Shown one piece after another: positions 1 through 6,454 of a DNA stretch of 6,454 nt. The DNA comes from an uncultured Lysobacterales bacterium (lineage in GTDB: Bacteria > Pseudomonadota > Gammaproteobacteria > Xanthomonadales > SZUA-36): positions 1 through 6,454 of the forward strand of contig CALKKN010000004.1 in the NCBI GenBank assembly GCA_937995275.1, written 5' to 3'. A program made the position numbers and the translations under genes. Positions within the stretch are counted from its first letter, which is position 1; each line of letters opens with the position of its first letter. Under the pieces are notes generated by a model. The model saw only the letters and a program-made list of their open reading frames with translations. It was not told the origin of the DNA and did no database searches.

Positions 1-947
1 ACTTCTTCTTCCAGGTCGTGTTCGTCGCCACCGCCATGTCGATCGTATCCGGCGCCGTGGCCGAACGCATGAAACTTTGGGCCTTTCTGATCTTCACGGT
101 CGTCATGACCGGGGTCATCTATCCGATGGAAGGCGGCTGGACCTGGGGCGGCAAGGACGTGTTCGGCATGTTCAACCTGGGCGAAGATTTCGGCTTCAGA
201 GACTTTGCCGGCTCGGGCATCGTGCACATGGCTGGCGCCGCCGCTGCGCTGGCCGGTGTTCTGCTCCTCGGGCCGCGCACCGGCAAATACGGTCCGGACG
301 GCGTCGCCCACGCGTTGCCGGGCGCCAACCTCCCGCTGGCGACGCTGGGCACCTTCATTCTCTGGATGGGTTGGTTCGGCTTCAACGGCGGTTCCGTGCT
401 GAAACTCGGCGATGCCGCCAACGCGCACAGCGTGGCCATGGTGTTCCTGAATACCAATGCCGCTGCGGCCACCGGGTTGATCGGCGCCCTGCTGGCGGCC
501 CATTTCAAGTTCGGCAAGGCGGACCTCACCATGGCGCTCAACGGGGCGCTGGCCGGCCTCGTCGCGATCACGGCGGAACCGTCCACGCCCACGGCCCTGC
601 AGGCATCGCTGTTCGGCTTCATCGCCGGCGTGGTAGTGGTGTTCGCCATCATCCTGCTCGACAAGCTGAAGATCGACGATCCGGTGGGCGCCATCTCGGT
701 GCACGGCGTGGTCGGGCTGCTGGGCCTGCTGCTGGTGCCCGTGACCAACGACGGCACCTCGTTCGTGGGACAGCTGGTCGGCGCCCTGACCATTTTCGTG
801 TGGGTGTTCGCCGCCAGCTTCGTCGCCTGGCTGATCCTCAAGCTGATCATGGGCATTCGCGTTTCCGAGGAGGAGGAGTATCTCGGCCTCGATATCGGGG
901 AATGCGGCCTGGAGGCCTATCCGGAGTTCACGGCCGGCCGCCCCTGA
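1..947 (+). CDS. amt: Ammonium transporter (Amt family), 5' truncated
   Basis: Integral inner-membrane channel of the Amt/MEP/Rh family that moves ammonium or ammonia into the cell. The reading frame is open to the left edge (first whole codon at base 3), so the N-terminal helices are missing; the GTG at 18 lies inside the gene and is not its start. Numbering from that GTG, the two pore histidines of the family are visible: H70 in GSGIVHMAG and H229 in ISVHGVVG. The WFGFN motif (residues 119-123) holds the Phe equivalent to the gating F215 of E. coli AmtB. LNGALAGLVAIT (174-185) is also typical. About eight hydrophobic helices remain. The cytosolic tail (about 279-309) ends with GLDIGECGLEAYPEF, the region where PII/GlnK proteins bind in relatives; the usual EHG appears here as ECG. 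A strong terminator follows 30 bases after the TGA stop. No glnK is visible; it could lie upstream of the window. Confidence 0.96.
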   Translation, partial: FFFQVVFVATAMSIVSGAVAERMKLWAFLIFTVVMTGVIYPMEGGWTWGGKDVFGMFNLGEDFGFRDFAGSGIVHMAGAAAALAGVLLLGPRTGKYGPDGVAHALPGANLPLATLGTFILWMGWFGFNGGSVLKLGDAANAHSVAMVFLNTNAAAATGLIGALLAAHFKFGKADLTMALNGALAGLVAITAEPSTPTALQASLFGFIAGVVVVFAIILLDKLKIDDPVGAISVHGVVGLLGLLLVPVTNDGTSFVGQLVGALTIFVWVFAASFVAWLILKLIMGIRVSEEEEYLGLDIGECGLEAYPEFTAGRP

Positions 948-976
948 GCCAACGATCTACCCTGTGGTGCGATATT

Positions 977-1004
977 GGCCCGGGCATTGCCCGGGCCTTT
1001 TTTT
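977..1004 (+). terminator. Intrinsic terminator of amt
   Basis: A perfect 9-bp stem, GGCCCGGGC (977-985) against GCCCGGGCC (989-997), closes a 3-base loop ATT. It is followed at once by seven T residues (998-1004). It lies 30 bases after the amt stop codon. It works in the plus direction only, because there is no A-run left of the stem to serve minus-strand transcripts. The T-run overlaps the stop codon of the convergent LysR gene (1003-1005). Confidence 0.95.
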
Positions 1005-1962
1005 ATCGCTCGGAATGTTCCACCGCCCACGGGGAGTTGGGCGTGCTCGCTTCTTCGGCGACTTCCAGGAAGGCCCTGGCCTGGGCCGAGGGGAACTTGC
1101 CGCGGCGCATGACCGTGCCGTAGCTGCGCTTCGGGAAGTAGTCGCTCATGTTCTTGGCGACGAGTTTGTCGTCGTCGCGCAGGCAGATGCCGGTCACGAT
1201 CGAAATACCGAAATCCAGCTCGACGTACCGCTTGATGACTTCCCAGCCGCCGACTTCCAGCGTGACGTTGAACGGCACCTGGTGTTGCTGGAAGACCCGG
1301 TCCACCATGCGCCACGTCGTCAGCCGGCGCGGCGGCAGGATCAGCCCATAGGGTGCGATGTCCTCGAGGCGCACGTGCTTACGGTCTGCGAGGTCGTGGC
1401 CGAGCGGCAGGATCAGGGCCGGCTCGAAGGAATAATACGGCCGGTAGCTGATGTCGGAGGGTATGTCCAGCATCGAGCCCACGGCGAAATCCACCTCGTC
1501 GTCGCGGATCATGGCAAGTCCATCGCGCCCGGTGACATTGCGCAGCTGCACGTGGATGTTGGGGTAGCGCTCACGGAACTGTTTCACCAAGTGGGGTAGC
1601 AGATAGATGATGGTGGACTCGCCGGCGGCGATGACGACTTCCCCGCTGTCCAGATCGCCCTTCATCTGTCGATTGAAACGCGCGTTGAGCGTTTCGAGGC
1701 CCTCGACCAGCGGGCGGGCCATTTCGTAGAGTTCCTGACCCTCGCGCGTCATGTTGATACGCGGGCCGTGCCGTTCGAACAGCACGGTGTCGAGTTCGCG
1801 CTCGAGGGCCCGGACTTGCAGGCTGATGGCGGGCTGGCTCAGGTAAAGCTGTTCCGCGGCGTCGGTCATTTTCCCGCTCTTGGCCACGGCGCAGAAGGCG
1901 CGTAGTTGCTTGAGCTGGTTGCCCTTATAATAGAAGCGTGGAGATTTCTTGTTCAAAATCAA
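1003..1962 (-). CDS. LysR-type transcriptional regulator, CysB-like
   Basis: DNA-binding regulator of the LysR family, 319 residues, normal family length. The N-terminal winged helix-turn-helix spans about residues 18-75 and contains KMTDAAEQLYLSQPAISLQV and the wing RINMTREG. A linker helix (about 76-105) leads to the periplasmic-binding-protein-like effector domain (about 106-305). GESTIIYLLP (114-123) sits where CysB has its sulfate-binding TTHTQARY segment, and GGWEVIKRYVELDFGISIV (238-256) matches the CysB/Cbl type of fold, so I call it CysB-like; the ligand is unknown. No ATG precedes the HTH. The start is TTG at 1962 or TTG at 1956, and neither has a good ribosome binding site. The gene is divergent from isocitrate lyase with 206 bases between them, the usual arrangement of a LysR regulator and its target, so control of aceA is a reasonable inference. 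It has its own strong promoter. Confidence 0.9.
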   Translation of the reverse strand: MILNKKSPRFYYKGNQLKQLRAFCAVAKSGKMTDAAEQLYLSQPAISLQVRALERELDTVLFERHGPRINMTREGQELYEMARPLVEGLETLNARFNRQMKGDLDSGEVVIAAGESTIIYLLPHLVKQFRERYPNIHVQLRNVTGRDGLAMIRDDEVDFAVGSMLDIPSDISYRPYYSFEPALILPLGHDLADRKHVRLEDIAPYGLILPPRRLTTWRMVDRVFQQHQVPFNVTLEVGGWEVIKRYVELDFGISIVTGICLRDDDKLVAKNMSDYFPKRSYGTVMRRGKFPSAQARAFLEVAEEASTPNSPWAVEHSER

Positions 1963-1966
1963 TCGT

Positions 1967-2021
1967 ATCTTTGATTAAAATTTCTCATATTAAATATTGA
2001 AATATTTGTCTTGTCAAAGAT
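1967..2021. promoter_or_regulatory. Candidate LysR operator region with two inverted repeats
   Basis: The outer repeat is ATCTTTGA (1967-1974) against TCAAAGAT (2014-2021), an exact 8-bp match with 39 bases between. The inner palindrome is AAATATT (1992-1998) against AATATTT (2001-2007), exact 7-bp arms two bases apart. The inner palindrome overlaps the -10/spacer region of the lysR promoter and lies about 40-55 bases upstream of the expected aceA transcription start. That is where a LysR protein could both repress itself and contact polymerase at aceA. The repeats are seen directly; binding by this regulator is inferred. Confidence 0.45.
1989..2017 (-). promoter_or_regulatory. Sigma-70-type promoter of the lysR gene
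   Basis: On the minus strand a perfect -35 box TTGACA (2017 to 2012) is followed after 17 bases by the -10 box TTTAAT (1994 to 1989), five of six matches to TATAAT. Transcription would begin near 1982, giving a leader of about 20 bases before the TTG start at 1962. The -35 box overlaps the candidate -35 box of aceA on the opposite strand. Confidence 0.7.
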
Positions 2022-2040
2022 GGTGGTCAAAAATTAATCT
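2011..2040 (+). promoter_or_regulatory. Candidate aceA promoter
   Basis: TTGTCA (2011-2016, five of six matches to the -35 consensus) is separated by 18 bases from TAATCT (2035-2040, which keeps only TA...T of the -10 consensus). The poor -10 box and 18-base spacing fit a promoter that depends on an activator such as the divergent LysR protein. Transcription would start near 2047, leaving a leader of about 120 bases before aceA. Confidence 0.45.
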
Positions 2041-2050
2041 GAAGCAGTTA

Positions 2051-2101
2051 ATGACTCCCCGGAAAACCGAGGGAGAACGGGCGGTATCCGCGTTTGATTG
2101 A
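2051..2101 (+). other. Possible leader peptide ORF upstream of aceA
   Basis: ATG at 2051 opens a 16-codon frame (MTPRKTEGERAVSAFD) that ends with TGA at 2099-2101, seven bases before a terminator-like hairpin. A weak GAAG (2041-2044) is the only ribosome-binding-like sequence, and the predicted transcript start near 2047 may exclude it. Composition is not clearly coding. It is listed because its position relative to the hairpin is what a translation-coupled attenuator would need; it may be chance. Confidence 0.2.
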
Positions 2102-2107
2102 GCCGCC

Positions 2108-2132
2108 GGGGCTGCGGGTCGGCGCCCTTTTT
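2108..2132 (+). terminator. Terminator-like hairpin in the aceA leader (possible attenuator)
   Basis: GGGC (2109-2112), one bulged T (2113), GC (2114-2115), a 6-base loop, then GC (2122-2123) and GCCC (2124-2127) make a six-pair bulged stem, followed by five T residues (2128-2132). It stands 36 bases before the aceA ATG, so it would end transcription before the gene. CCCCGG (2057-2062) is exactly complementary to CCGGGG (2106-2111) and could form a competing pairing. The stem is weaker than the two terminators after amt and aceA, so function is uncertain. Confidence 0.35.
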
Positions 2133-2158
2133 GTCTCTGAAATCAGTGATCGTGCAGC

Positions 2159-2165
2159 AAGGTGA
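2159..2165 (+). promoter_or_regulatory. Ribosome binding site of aceA
   Basis: AAGGTGA lies three bases before the ATG at 2169, with its AAGG core six bases away. It supports that ATG, which also matches the usual N-terminus of bacterial isocitrate lyases. Confidence 0.6.
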
Positions 2166-2168
2166 CCT

Positions 2169-3455
<1,287 letters not shown>

Positions 3456-3479
3456 TACGATTTGATGTACCCCGCTCAA

Positions 3480-3504
3480 GGGCCGCACCAGCGGCCCTTT
3501 TTTT
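3480..3504 (+). terminator. Intrinsic terminator of aceA
   Basis: A perfect 7-bp stem GGGCCGC (3480-3486) / GCGGCCC (3491-3497) with loop ACCA is followed by seven T residues (3498-3504). It lies 24 bases after the aceA stop codon. The stem could also slow transcripts coming from the convergent glycerate kinase gene, but there is no T-run on that strand. Confidence 0.95.
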
Positions 3505-3538
3505 GTGTGGGAATGGCTTGTGGAAGCCGCTCCTACAT
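3505..3538. repeat. REP-like imperfect palindrome with GTAG head
   Basis: Bases 3506-3519 pair with 3524-3537 around the loop GTGG. Of 14 positions only one is mismatched (A3513/C3530) and two are G-T pairs. On the minus strand it begins TGTAGGAGCGGCTT, so a GTAG tetranucleotide stands at the foot of the hairpin. That is the layout of REP elements mobilised by REP-associated tyrosine transposases in Pseudomonas, Stenotrophomonas and relatives. It directly follows the aceA terminator T-run and contains the TAG stop codon (3535-3533) of the glycerate kinase gene. Only one copy is present in the window, so repeat status rests on resemblance to known REP sequences. Confidence 0.6.
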
Positions 3539-4810
3539 TAATTCCTTGCCGGGGTTGATCAGGATCGCGCGGAAATCGTTGACGTTGGTGCCCGTCGGGC
3601 CCTCCCGAAGCAGGCCGCCGGCACGATCGAAAAGGCTTGCCGAGTCATGGCGGCGCAGGAAGTCGCCGGCGTCCAGCCCAAGTTGCCGGGCCCGCCGCAG
3701 CGTAGTCGGGCCAATCAGGGCCCCGCTGTGCCCACCGCGGCCGTCGATGCCGTCCGTGTCGGCTGCCAGCGCCCAGATGGAGCCGTGTCCGTCGAGCGCC
3801 AGAATCAGTGCGAGGACATATTCGCTGTTGCGTCCTCCCCTCCCCGGGTTCGGCCCCAACGTCACGGTGGTCTCGCCGCCGGACAGAAGACAGGAGGCGC
3901 CGCCGGATTTGGCCCGTTCCAGCGCCTGCCGGGCGTGGTTGCGCGCCAGCGCGGCGGCGTCGTCCTCCAGGCGATCGCCCAGCACCAGCGGCTTAATGCC
4001 GTGTTCCCGGCACCAGTGCCCGGCGGCCAGCAACGCCGTCATGCCGCTGGCCACGACCTCGAAACGGTCGCGTCCGTCGTCGCGGGCGAGCCCCGGTTCT
4101 TCGGCGTCCGGATTATCGAGAACGCCCCGCACGGCGGCCGATACCTCGATTCCATGGCGTTGAAGCACGGTCCGGGCGTCGGCCCGGGTCGACGGGTCGG
4201 GAACGGCAGGGCCGGAAGCGATGGTTGCCGGATCGTCACCCGGGACGTCCGAGATGGCCAGCGTGACGATCGGCGCGGAACAGGCTTGCGCAAGGCGACC
4301 GCCCTTGATGCGGGACAGGTGTTTGCGGACGCAGTTGATTTCACCGATGGACGCTCCGCAGGCCAGCAGCGCCCGCGTCACGGACTGCTTTTCACCCAAG
4401 GATACCCCGGCAGCCGGCAGGCACATCAGGGACGATCCCCCGCCGGACAGCAGCAACAGCAGCAGGTCGTCTTCCCCCAGGCCGGAGGCGAGTTCCAGCG
4501 CCGCGCGCCCGGCGGACTCGGATCGTTCGTCCGGAACCGGATGGCTCGCCGGGCACAGGCGCAGCCCCGGGGCCGGTGCCCGCGGCTCCGATTGCCCGTC
4601 GCCGGGAAAGATGACGATGCCCGCCAGATTGTCGCCGTAATGCCGCACGGCCTCCGCCGCCATCGGCAGGGCGGCCTTGCCGCACGCAATCAGCACCAGG
4701 CGCCCCTCGGGCGCAGTCGGCCAGTGGCCTGCCAGGCAGGCTCGTGGCAGAGCCGCGGCAATGGCGGCCCGCCACATTTGCATCAGGGCGCGCTCGGGAC
4801 CCGCCTGCAT
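3533..4810 (-). CDS. Glycerate 2-kinase (class II, MOFRL family)
   Basis: Cytosolic kinase converting D-glycerate and ATP to 2-phosphoglycerate, the last step of the glycerate route from glyoxylate. The family (GckA/TtuD, human GLYCTK) is often mislabelled hydroxypyruvate reductase. Counting from ATG 4810 (425 residues, normal length), the N-terminal DUF4147 domain shows LACGKAA (41-47), LLLSGGGSSLMCLP (119-132), NCVRKHLSRIKGGRLA (159-174) and SDVPGDDPATIASGPAVPD (187-205). The C-terminal MOFRL domain shows SGGETTVTL (310-318), GRGGRNSE (323-330), AADTDGIDG (349-357) and GPTGTNVND (404-412). The start could also be GTG at 4816; neither has a strong ribosome binding site, and translation may be coupled to the upstream gene, whose stop lies 16-22 bases away. 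The last seven residues (NPGKELM) run past the usual end of the family into a REP-like element that provides the stop. It lies in a block with a tartronate-semialdehyde-reductase-like gene, which supports glycerate as substrate. Confidence 0.93.
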   Translation of the reverse strand: MQAGPERALMQMWRAAIAAALPRACLAGHWPTAPEGRLVLIACGKAALPMAAEAVRHYGDNLAGIVIFPGDGQSEPRAPAPGLRLCPASHPVPDERSESAGRAALELASGLGEDDLLLLLLSGGGSSLMCLPAAGVSLGEKQSVTRALLACGASIGEINCVRKHLSRIKGGRLAQACSAPIVTLAISDVPGDDPATIASGPAVPDPSTRADARTVLQRHGIEVSAAVRGVLDNPDAEEPGLARDDGRDRFEVVASGMTALLAAGHWCREHGIKPLVLGDRLEDDAAALARNHARQALERAKSGGASCLLSGGETTVTLGPNPGRGGRNSEYVLALILALDGHGSIWALAADTDGIDGRGGHSGALIGPTTLRRARQLGLDAGDFLRRHDSASLFDRAGGLLREGPTGTNVNDFRAILINPGKELM

Positions 4811-4832
4811 GGTCACCGGCCGGCGGCCCGGA

Positions 4833-5507
4833 TCAGAGCAGGTCGACTCCCAGGTAGAGCACCAGCGTGAGCAGCAGGCCCATGTGGATGACCCCCGTTA
4901 CGCTGGTCATCGGCCCGGTCTTGCCCTTGATCGCATTGACCTCGAGCAGCGCGATGATGCCGAATACGACGATCAGCGACAGGATGCTGGCGCTGGTTAC
5001 AGGGGCGGCGAGTTGCGCCAGGTGCACCGATGAGGCCATGAAAAACAGCATGGGGATCGAGAACAGGGTGTTGGTCCGGGAAGCCAGCCCGGCCTTGGCC
5101 AGCGCGCCCGCGGCGGCCGGGTCCGCCTCACCGCCGGCTGCCGCCTGCTCCGCCGACGCGATGACAATCTTCTGGTTGGGCCAGATGATCAGCCAGACGT
5201 TCAGGAACATCAGCGTGCCGAGCACCGCACCCACGATGATGCCGTAACCGGTAAGTTGCTTGGCCCCCAGCAGGGCGATACCGCTGATGAACGTGAACAT
5301 GGCGCCCCAGCGAAACCACCACAGGGCCCGCGGCACCAGTTTGCGGATCGCATCGGACTTGGCGGATGCCTCGGCTTCCTTGAAGTATTCGCCCTGTACG
5401 AAATTGAAGTACCACAGCAGGCCGATCCAGGCCACGCCGGCCAGCAGGTGGATCCACCTGAAGAGGAATGCCAGGGCGTTGCCCTGGAGCAGTGCGAGTT
5501 CTCCCAT
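4833..5507 (-). CDS. Six-helix membrane protein, urate-oxidase-N (PuuD) family, no cytochrome domain
   Basis: Predicted inner-membrane protein of 224 residues. The start ATG at 5507 has a clear GGGAGAG (5519 to 5513) five bases upstream; earlier GTG/ATG options (5555, 5534) lack one. Helices are near residues 14-34, 61-81, 87-109, 147-167, 172-191 and 199-221, with an Ala-rich loop at about 115-145. FRWIHLLAGVAWIGLLWYF (16-34) is the hallmark of the membrane part of PuuD, the urate hydroxylase that passes electrons to a C-terminal cytochrome c domain. Here the protein ends right after helix six with no CxxCH. H20, H162 and H208 lie in or at helices and might bind a cofactor (inference). It sits between tartronate-semialdehyde-reductase-like and glycerate kinase genes, probably in one operon. 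No other purine-degradation gene is visible, so urate oxidation is not established. Family placement is fairly sure; function is open. Confidence 0.75.
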   Translation of the reverse strand: MGELALLQGNALAFLFRWIHLLAGVAWIGLLWYFNFVQGEYFKEAEASAKSDAIRKLVPRALWWFRWGAMFTFISGIALLGAKQLTGYGIIVGAVLGTLMFLNVWLIIWPNQKIVIASAEQAAAGGEADPAAAGALAKAGLASRTNTLFSIPMLFFMASSVHLAQLAAPVTSASILSLIVVFGIIALLEVNAIKGKTGPMTSVTGVIHMGLLLTLVLYLGVDLL

Positions 5508-5512
5508 GTCGA

Positions 5513-5519
5513 CTCTCCC
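5513..5519 (-). promoter_or_regulatory. Ribosome binding site deciding the start of the PuuD-like gene
   Basis: GGGAGAG on the minus strand, five bases before ATG at 5507. It selects this ATG over the in-frame GTG at 5555 and ATG at 5534, and it places the first conserved motif 15 residues from the N-terminus, as expected. Confidence 0.75.
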
Positions 5520-5634
5520 ATTTTCTAGTTGCATGTAACGTGGAACCGCGGCCACGCAAACGCAGCCGCTCGCCGACTAGGGTACACCCGTCGCCGCCGA
5601 TTCTGAATAACGGCAGAGCCGCCGCGCCGGCCGT

Positions 5635-6454
5635 TCAGGTCTGTCGCAGCTTGCGCAGGGGAACGATCAGGCTGGATGTGTCCCAGCGGTTGCCGCCCAG
5701 GGCCTGTACTTCGGAATAGAACTGATCGACCACCGCGGTCACCGGCAGGTGGGCGCCGTTGCGGCGCGCCTCGTCGAGTACGTAGGCGAGGTCCTTGCGC
5801 ATCCAGTCGACGGCGAAGCCGAATTCGAAGTGGCCGTCGATCATGGTATTCGCACGGTTGTCCATCTGCCAGGACTGGGCAGCGCCCTTTGAGATCACGT
5901 CGACGACCGCCCGCGCGTCCAGACCCGCGCAGTCGGCGAAATTCAGTGCTTCGGCAAGGCCCTGCACGAGCCCCGCGATACAGATCTGGTTGACCATTTT
6001 CGCCAGTTGGCCGGCCCCTGATTCGCCGAGCCGGGCCTGCATGCGGGCGTAGCTCTCGATCAGCGGTGCCGCCCGGGCCACGGCGTCCTCATCGCCGCCG
6101 ATCATGACGGTCAGCTGCCCGTTCTCGGCCCCCGCCTGCCCCCCCGACACCGGGGCGTCGACGAAGGAAAATCCGCGTTTGCCCCCCTCAGCATGGAGTA
6201 CCCGCGCGACTTCGGCGGAGGTGGTGGTGTGGTCGACAAATACGGCGCCCGGCCGCATCCGTCCGAAGGCCCCGTCTTCCCCGAGCGTCACGGAACGCAG
6301 GTCATCGTCGTTGCCGACGCAGCAGATTACGAATTCCGCCGCGGCGGCCGCATCCGCGGGGGAGGGCGCCGCCGCGCCGCCGTGCTCCGCGGTCCAGCGC
6401 TTCGCTCGTTCGGCGGTCCGGTTGAAGACCGTGACGGAGTGCCCCTTTGCTTGC
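5635..6454 (-). CDS. Beta-hydroxyacid dehydrogenase, probable tartronate semialdehyde reductase, 5' truncated
   Basis: NAD(P)H-dependent cytosolic reductase of the 3-hydroxyisobutyrate dehydrogenase family; in this context most likely 2-hydroxy-3-oxopropionate (tartronate semialdehyde) to D-glycerate, as for GlxR/GarR. The frame is open to the right edge, so the start and the GxGxxG nucleotide-binding loop (about the first 20 residues) are outside; 272 residues remain. The GTG at 6291 is internal. From the edge, VFNRT (9-13) carries the Arg often linked to NADP preference. DAPVSGGQAG (99-108) is the substrate loop. GAGQLAKMVNQ (146-156) holds the catalytic Lys (K152) and the conserved Asn (N155). 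The C-terminal all-helical domain includes FGFAVDWMRKDL (211-222) with the conserved K-D pair. Substrate cannot be fixed from sequence: succinic semialdehyde and hydroxyisobutyrate enzymes share these motifs. It heads the visible block with the PuuD-like and glycerate kinase genes, 127 bases upstream of the former; gcl/hyi may lie beyond the edge. Confidence 0.88.
   Translation of the reverse strand, partial: QAKGHSVTVFNRTAERAKRWTAEHGGAAAPSPADAAAAAEFVICCVGNDDDLRSVTLGEDGAFGRMRPGAVFVDHTTTSAEVARVLHAEGGKRGFSFVDAPVSGGQAGAENGQLTVMIGGDEDAVARAAPLIESYARMQARLGESGAGQLAKMVNQICIAGLVQGLAEALNFADCAGLDARAVVDVISKGAAQSWQMDNRANTMIDGHFEFGFAVDWMRKDLAYVLDEARRNGAHLPVTAVVDQFYSEVQALGGNRWDTSSLIVPLRKLRQT

Noticed and set aside
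77..1123. Long open frames on both strands overlapping amt.
   Set aside because: Arg/Gly-rich translations with no motif, typical of out-of-frame reading of GC-rich coding DNA. One runs through the amt terminator.
1959..1988. A nine-residue ORF on the minus strand (ATG at 1988) whose TGA overlaps the lysR TTG start, resembling translational coupling.
   Set aside because: The ATG lies between the -10 box and the predicted transcription start of the lysR promoter, so it would not be in the mRNA. It also has no ribosome binding site.
4448..4465. An 18-base run of CAG/CAA triplets that looks like a microsatellite.
   Set aside because: It encodes the leucine strand just before the SGGGSS motif of the glycerate kinase (CTG/TTG codons on the minus strand), a normal hydrophobic beta-strand of the family.
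5611..5621. A small hairpin (CGGC/GCCG with a 3-base loop, followed on the minus strand by TTATT) after the dehydrogenase gene, as a possible terminator.
   Set aside because: Only four to five pairs and no continuous T-run. It is too weak to claim termination, and the genes are more likely read as one operon.
5508..5634. A search for a separate promoter before the PuuD-like gene.
   Set aside because: No convincing -35/-10 pair with 16-18 base spacing was found on the minus strand; TTGCGT with TACATG is too poor to report.

Overview
The window reads as chromosomal DNA of a GC-rich proteobacterium. Coding regions are strongly G/C-biased at third positions, and only the lysR-aceA intergenic region is AT-rich. 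Gene types and the GTAG-headed REP-like palindrome suggest a gammaproteobacterium, but this is inference and no phylogenetic marker is present. I see no tRNA or rRNA, CRISPR array, integrase, transposase or phage gene.

Layout, left to right. (1) The 3' part of an ammonium transporter gene (+, cut by the left edge), closed by a strong intrinsic terminator. (2) A convergent LysR-type regulator of CysB-like build (-), whose stop codon lies in the U-tract of that terminator. (3) A 206-base AT-rich divergent control region with face-to-face promoters, two inverted repeats and a long aceA leader that can fold a terminator-like hairpin. (4) Isocitrate lyase aceA (+), closed by a second strong terminator. 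(5) A REP-like imperfect palindrome between convergent genes. (6) A three-gene minus-strand block, in transcription order: a beta-hydroxyacid dehydrogenase, probably tartronate semialdehyde reductase (5' end cut by the right edge); a six-helix membrane protein of the urate-oxidase-N (PuuD) family without a cytochrome c domain; and a MOFRL-type glycerate 2-kinase.

Theme: glyoxylate handling. Isocitrate lyase makes glyoxylate and succinate. The minus-strand block carries the last two steps of the glycerate route: tartronate semialdehyde to glycerate, then to 2-phosphoglycerate. The first step (glyoxylate carboligase) and malate synthase are not in the window. The LysR regulator is placed to control aceA and itself. 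The membrane protein is the least explained component. PuuD relatives are linked to urate breakdown, which can also yield glyoxylate, but this short form lacks the electron-accepting heme domain.

Nothing here is clearly a new defence or mobile system. The points most worth checking are the truncated PuuD-like protein, the aceA leader and the REP-like element that supplies the glycerate kinase stop codon.
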